Below are positions 4,814-7,191 of a stretch of 7,191 nt of DNA, one piece after another (position 1 is the first letter of the stretch; each line of letters begins with the position of its first letter). The position numbers were made by a program, and so were the translations under genes. The stretch comes from Candidatus Woesearchaeota archaeon (GTDB taxonomy: Archaea > Nanobdellota > Nanobdellia > Woesearchaeales > PXDW01). The stretch is from NCBI GenBank assembly GCA_003564925.1, contig PXDW01000094.1, positions 1 through 7,191 of the forward strand, given 5' to 3'. The notes under the pieces were generated by a model. That model saw only the letters and a program-made list of their open reading frames with translations, was not told the origin of the DNA and did not search any database.

Positions 4814-7191
4814 TACGTTTCTTAATATAAATAATCCCTGAAATTAGCAATATCAAGACAAAAGCTAAAAATAAATAACCTAAGACTTTTTGAGTTAATA
4901 CTTCTCTTAAGTCTATTACAGGAGAAGGCATTTGAATTTCCTTTCTTTTCATATTAATTAACCATTTGCAAGCTTGTATTGTTGAGTCTATAAGTTCATT
5001 TGCCTTTTCTAGGTCACCTTCGTGCATTTTTTTTAATGCAAACTCAAGAACCTCATTCAATTCAATGCATTCAGGATTACCTTCAAATAAATCTCTTGCA
5101 AATGTTATTTTTGTGTTTGTAACCTCTTCTGAATATCTTCCAAGGCCTTTCTCTATTGAATTAATGTATACAAAAGCATGGTCCGAATAATCTGGCAGGG
5201 AGACATTTGCTGTTACCTTTACTTCATATCTGGGGTGAGACCTATATGGAACTAAGGTCATATTTGTCGTCACATTATGGCCTATTGGTATAGAGTCCCA
5301 ATAATTTTCTCCAAAACTTATTCCAACACCTGATGCGTTTGTGTAACCTGATAATATTACTCCTGTAAGGACATCATCCCAGGTATTCATAAGAGTTATA
5401 GGTACAACAACAGTCTCATTCATATACATTGTTATTGTTCCAGGGCTTATAATTTTTAGAGGGGTTGGTTTTGGAACTTCAACCTCTATTTCTATAGTTG
5501 TTCTTCCTCCGCCGGTTCCTGTTGTTTGTTCAGTAATTTCTTCATCCTCAGCTATTCCAGTAATATTTATTGTAACATTATTGCTATAAGTAGATAGATT
5601 TCCATCTGAAGCAGCAAACCTGATAGTATCAACTCCTGTCTTTATAGGAACGACCCTTATATTCCTATCTGTTATAGTTATTTTTGCTAAGGGCGTATAA
5701 CTAACATTAAATGTTAAATCATCTCCGTCAGGGTCGTAGAATTTTTTTAAATAATCTTGGTATGTTGTTGTCATATTTACCGTTATATTCATCAAGCTTC
5801 CGTTTAAGACCGGAGCCCTGTTTTTGTTTTTTACGCTTATATTCCATGTGAAATTTGTTGTATAGGCTAAGTCGTCGCTAACTACTAAAGTCAAGTTATG
5901 GATTCCTGAACTTGTAAAATTAAAAATGCGGGTATAGCTCCTATTTGATGTGGAAACCAAAACATCGTTGAAATACCAATTATAGTATAGGTTTCCATTT
6001 TCAGGCAAAGCTATCGAAGTATGATTAAATGTCATGCTCGTGTTTTCTGAAGTGTTTATTGATGTTATTCCTCCAGGGAACAAGCTTCTTTCTGCCCATT
6101 CAAAAACTGTAATATCTGAAATGGGATTTCCGTAAGGGTATATATGAGTTATATTTGGAGGAAGACTAGCACCATATATTGTAAAGTTAATTACTACAGA
6201 GTCGGACGCATTGTATTTATCTCTTACAGTTATGTTAACTGAATGATTTCCAACATGTTCTTCAGCTGGAATAAAGCTGATTATACCTTCATTAGTTATA
6301 TTAATTATTGAACTATTGTAGCTGTAAAAAGTCAAATAATCATCAAAACCATAAGTTATATCTTTGTCTGTTGCAGTAACAATATAACTGAATGAAAGGT
6401 TGACCCTCATCAAAGGAAAGATTATAGGATCCAATATGGGAGGATCATTGGTGTTTATGATTTCAAGATTGAATTCTGTTGAATTTCCCGCTTCAAAAAT
6501 ATCTGTTATGTATATTTTTATGGAGTGGTTTCCGACATCGGATTTTTTAGGAGTAAAATTTATCAGGCCAGTTATTGGATCTATATCAAAAAATGAGCTA
6601 TTGTCTATGAAAGTTATATTGTCTCCGTCAGGGTCTGTAGCATTGATTTGCAGAGTAAATAGTGAATAAACGTATCCTGTTTGGTTTACTATTTCTTCAT
6701 TAAAAAATGGAGCAGAATTGTTTATTACCCTCAAATTAAAAATCGTGTAATTGCTTAATCCAAAACTATCTGTAACAGTTATCGTTATGCTGTAGTTTCC
6801 AATATGGCTGGAATTGGGCATAAAGCTGATAAGGCCAGTAGTAGAATTTATCTCAAATATTGGGCTGTCATCACTGAAAGTTATATAATCTCCTTTATCA
6901 AGGTCTGGATCAGTAGCATTAACCTGGAGCGTGAATTGGTCATTTATTATTGCTGTTTGGTTTGGTATAGGATATATGATTGGATGATCGTTTGTATTTA
7001 TTACTTCCAGAGTGAAGTTTCTTGTTGAAGACAAGCCTTTGGCATCAGTTATGTTTACATAGATTGTGTTGTTTCCCACGTTTTCATCTGCTGGAGAGAA
7101 TATTATCCTTCCTGTTGCATTTATCTGCCCGTATATATTTGTTCCGTTGATCGTTTCAACACTGAACCAATAATTATCTTGAGATAAAGCA
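4800..7191 (-). CDS. Large cadherin-repeat, PKD-containing cell-surface protein (N-terminus outside window)
   Basis: The frame is open through the right edge, so the first Met-type codon in view (GTG 7079) is internal. At least 796 residues are visible. Counting from that GTG, the order is as follows. Cadherin-like repeats of about 90 residues end near 30, 121, 211 and 302, with TDPDxD and TGLISF-P-GN-S-I-TD motifs. A PKD-like domain (about 306-418, NWYFNDV and LVVSDD) is followed by a fifth cadherin-like or dystroglycan-like sandwich (about 420-508, DPDGDD and ASDG). Next come an acidic and Gly/Thr linker (510-530), a NEW3/CARDB-like sandwich (about 540-640), a helical hairpin (about 668-712) flanked by C671 and C704, a membrane helix (about 732-750), and a short basic tail KKRISKK. 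This is a C-terminally anchored surface protein, with the acidic DPD loops suited to calcium binding. About 47 N-glycosylation sequons lie in the sandwich region. It probably acts in adhesion or the cell envelope, or as a BatD-like partner of the neighbouring MoxR system (inference). Confidence 0.88.
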   Translation of the reverse strand, partial: ALSQDNYWFSVETINGTNIYGQINATGRIIFSPADENVGNNTIYVNITDAKGLSSTRNFTLEVINTNDHPIIYPIPNQTAIINDQFTLQVNATDPDLDKGDYITFSDDSPIFEINSTTGLISFMPNSSHIGNYSITITVTDSFGLSNYTIFNLRVINNSAPFFNEEIVNQTGYVYSLFTLQINATDPDGDNITFIDNSSFFDIDPITGLINFTPKKSDVGNHSIKIYITDIFEAGNSTEFNLEIINTNDPPILDPIIFPLMRVNLSFSYIVTATDKDITYGFDDYLTFYSYNSSIINITNEGIISFIPAEEHVGNHSVNITVRDKYNASDSVVINFTIYGASLPPNITHIYPYGNPISDITVFEWAERSLFPGGITSINTSENTSMTFNHTSIALPENGNLYYNWYFNDVLVSTSNRSYTRIFNFTSSGIHNLTLVVSDDLAYTTNFTWNISVKNKNRAPVLNGSLMNITVNMTTTYQDYLKKFYDPDGDDLTFNVSYTPLAKITITDRNIRVVPIKTGVDTIRFAASDGNLSTYSNNVTINITGIAEDEEITEQTTGTGGGRTTIEIEVEVPKPTPLKIISPGTITMYMNETVVVPITLMNTWDDVLTGVILSGYTNASGVGISFGENYWDSIPIGHNVTTNMTLVPYRSHPRYEVKVTANVSLPDYSDHAFVYINSIEKGLGRYSEEVTNTKITFARDLFEGNPECIELNEVLEFALKKMHEGDLEKANELIDSTIQACKWLINMKRKEIQMPSPVIDLREVLTQKVLGYLFLAFVLILLISGIIYIKKRISKK
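4803..4808 (+). terminator. T6 tract at the end of the lysine-rich gene
   Basis: A run of six T residues lies just before the TAA of the lysine-rich gene, inside the overlap with the convergent surface-protein gene. It could contribute to archaeal T-tract termination. However, it sits within the coding sequence, so RNA ends would have to fall a little further downstream. Weak call. Confidence 0.25.
6174..7191 (-). repeat. Tandem cadherin-like protein repeats (one partial and three full units)
   Basis: Units of about 90 codons occupy roughly 6990-7191 (partial), 6717-6989, 6447-6716 and 6174-6446. Each unit runs from an N-D/A-x-P start (NDHPII, NSAPFF, NDPPIL) through a TDPD or TDKD acidic loop. 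It then passes an INxTTGLISFxP or related turn and a VGNHSI/VGNNTI strand to a final ITD and hydrophobic strand ending VIN. The units have diverged at the nucleotide level and are recognisable mainly as protein. A more distant fifth unit of the same fold lies at about 5556-5822, after the PKD-like domain. Confidence 0.8.

Noticed and set aside
6400..7028. Plus-strand reading frames opposite the cadherin-like repeats
   Set aside because: They are antisense to clear repeat domains and show no start signals or recognisable domains.
4800..7079. GTG at 7079 as the start of the surface-protein gene
   Set aside because: The codons upstream to the window edge are open in frame and encode another cadherin-like repeat end (INATGRIIFSPADENVGNN), so the gene is cut by the window instead of starting there.
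1..7191. Transfer RNA, CRISPR array, insertion sequence or phage elements
   Set aside because: No cloverleaf-like segment, regularly spaced direct repeats, terminal inverted repeats or transposase and integrase motifs were seen. The repeats present are protein-level sandwich domains.

Overview
The window looks like part of a low-GC archaeal genome, most plausibly a DPANN-type lineage (Woesearchaeota/Pacearchaeota-like). The lineage is an inference. It rests on an archaeal/eukaryotic-type diphthamide gene fragment (dph2), TATA boxes about 26-30 nt upstream of start codons (near-leaderless mRNAs), a large cadherin-like surface protein full of N-glycosylation sequons, and short intergenic gaps. 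I see no RNA gene, insertion sequence or CRISPR array. Every gap between genes is under 100 nt.

Left part (1-928, + strand): the 3' end of an unrecognised acidic protein, then an N-terminal fragment of dph2 with its own TATA box. The dph2 frame stops after 82 codons and overlaps the start of a small four-helix membrane protein. The truncated dph2 is the main oddity here: it keeps the first iron-sulfur cysteine (C59) and lacks the rest of the enzyme.

Centre (929-3800, - strand): a compact operon, transcribed right to left, of a MoxR AAA+ ATPase, a DUF58 protein and a membrane-anchored BatA-like VWA protein. Spacing is 20 nt between the first two genes and a 4-nt ATGA overlap between the last two. 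The trio matches the widespread MoxR/DUF58/VWA (Bat-like) cluster, thought to act as a chaperone or assembly system for membrane or extracytoplasmic proteins.

Right part (3801-7191): an 83-nt divergent promoter region carries two back-to-back TATA boxes. One drives the moxR operon. The other drives a lysine-rich protein with a DUF4129-like helical module and a TPR-like C-terminal half. That gene runs tail-to-tail, with a 14-nt overlap, into a large surface protein whose N-terminus lies beyond the right edge. The surface protein has cadherin-like repeats, a PKD-like domain, a further beta-sandwich, a cysteine-flanked helical hairpin, one membrane segment and a short basic tail.

Working hypothesis (inference): the MoxR-DUF58-VWA operon, the divergent DUF4129-like/TPR protein and the beta-sandwich surface protein form a reduced archaeal counterpart of the bacterial Bat system. 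The surface protein would be either a BatD-like partner or the client that the ATPase module matures.
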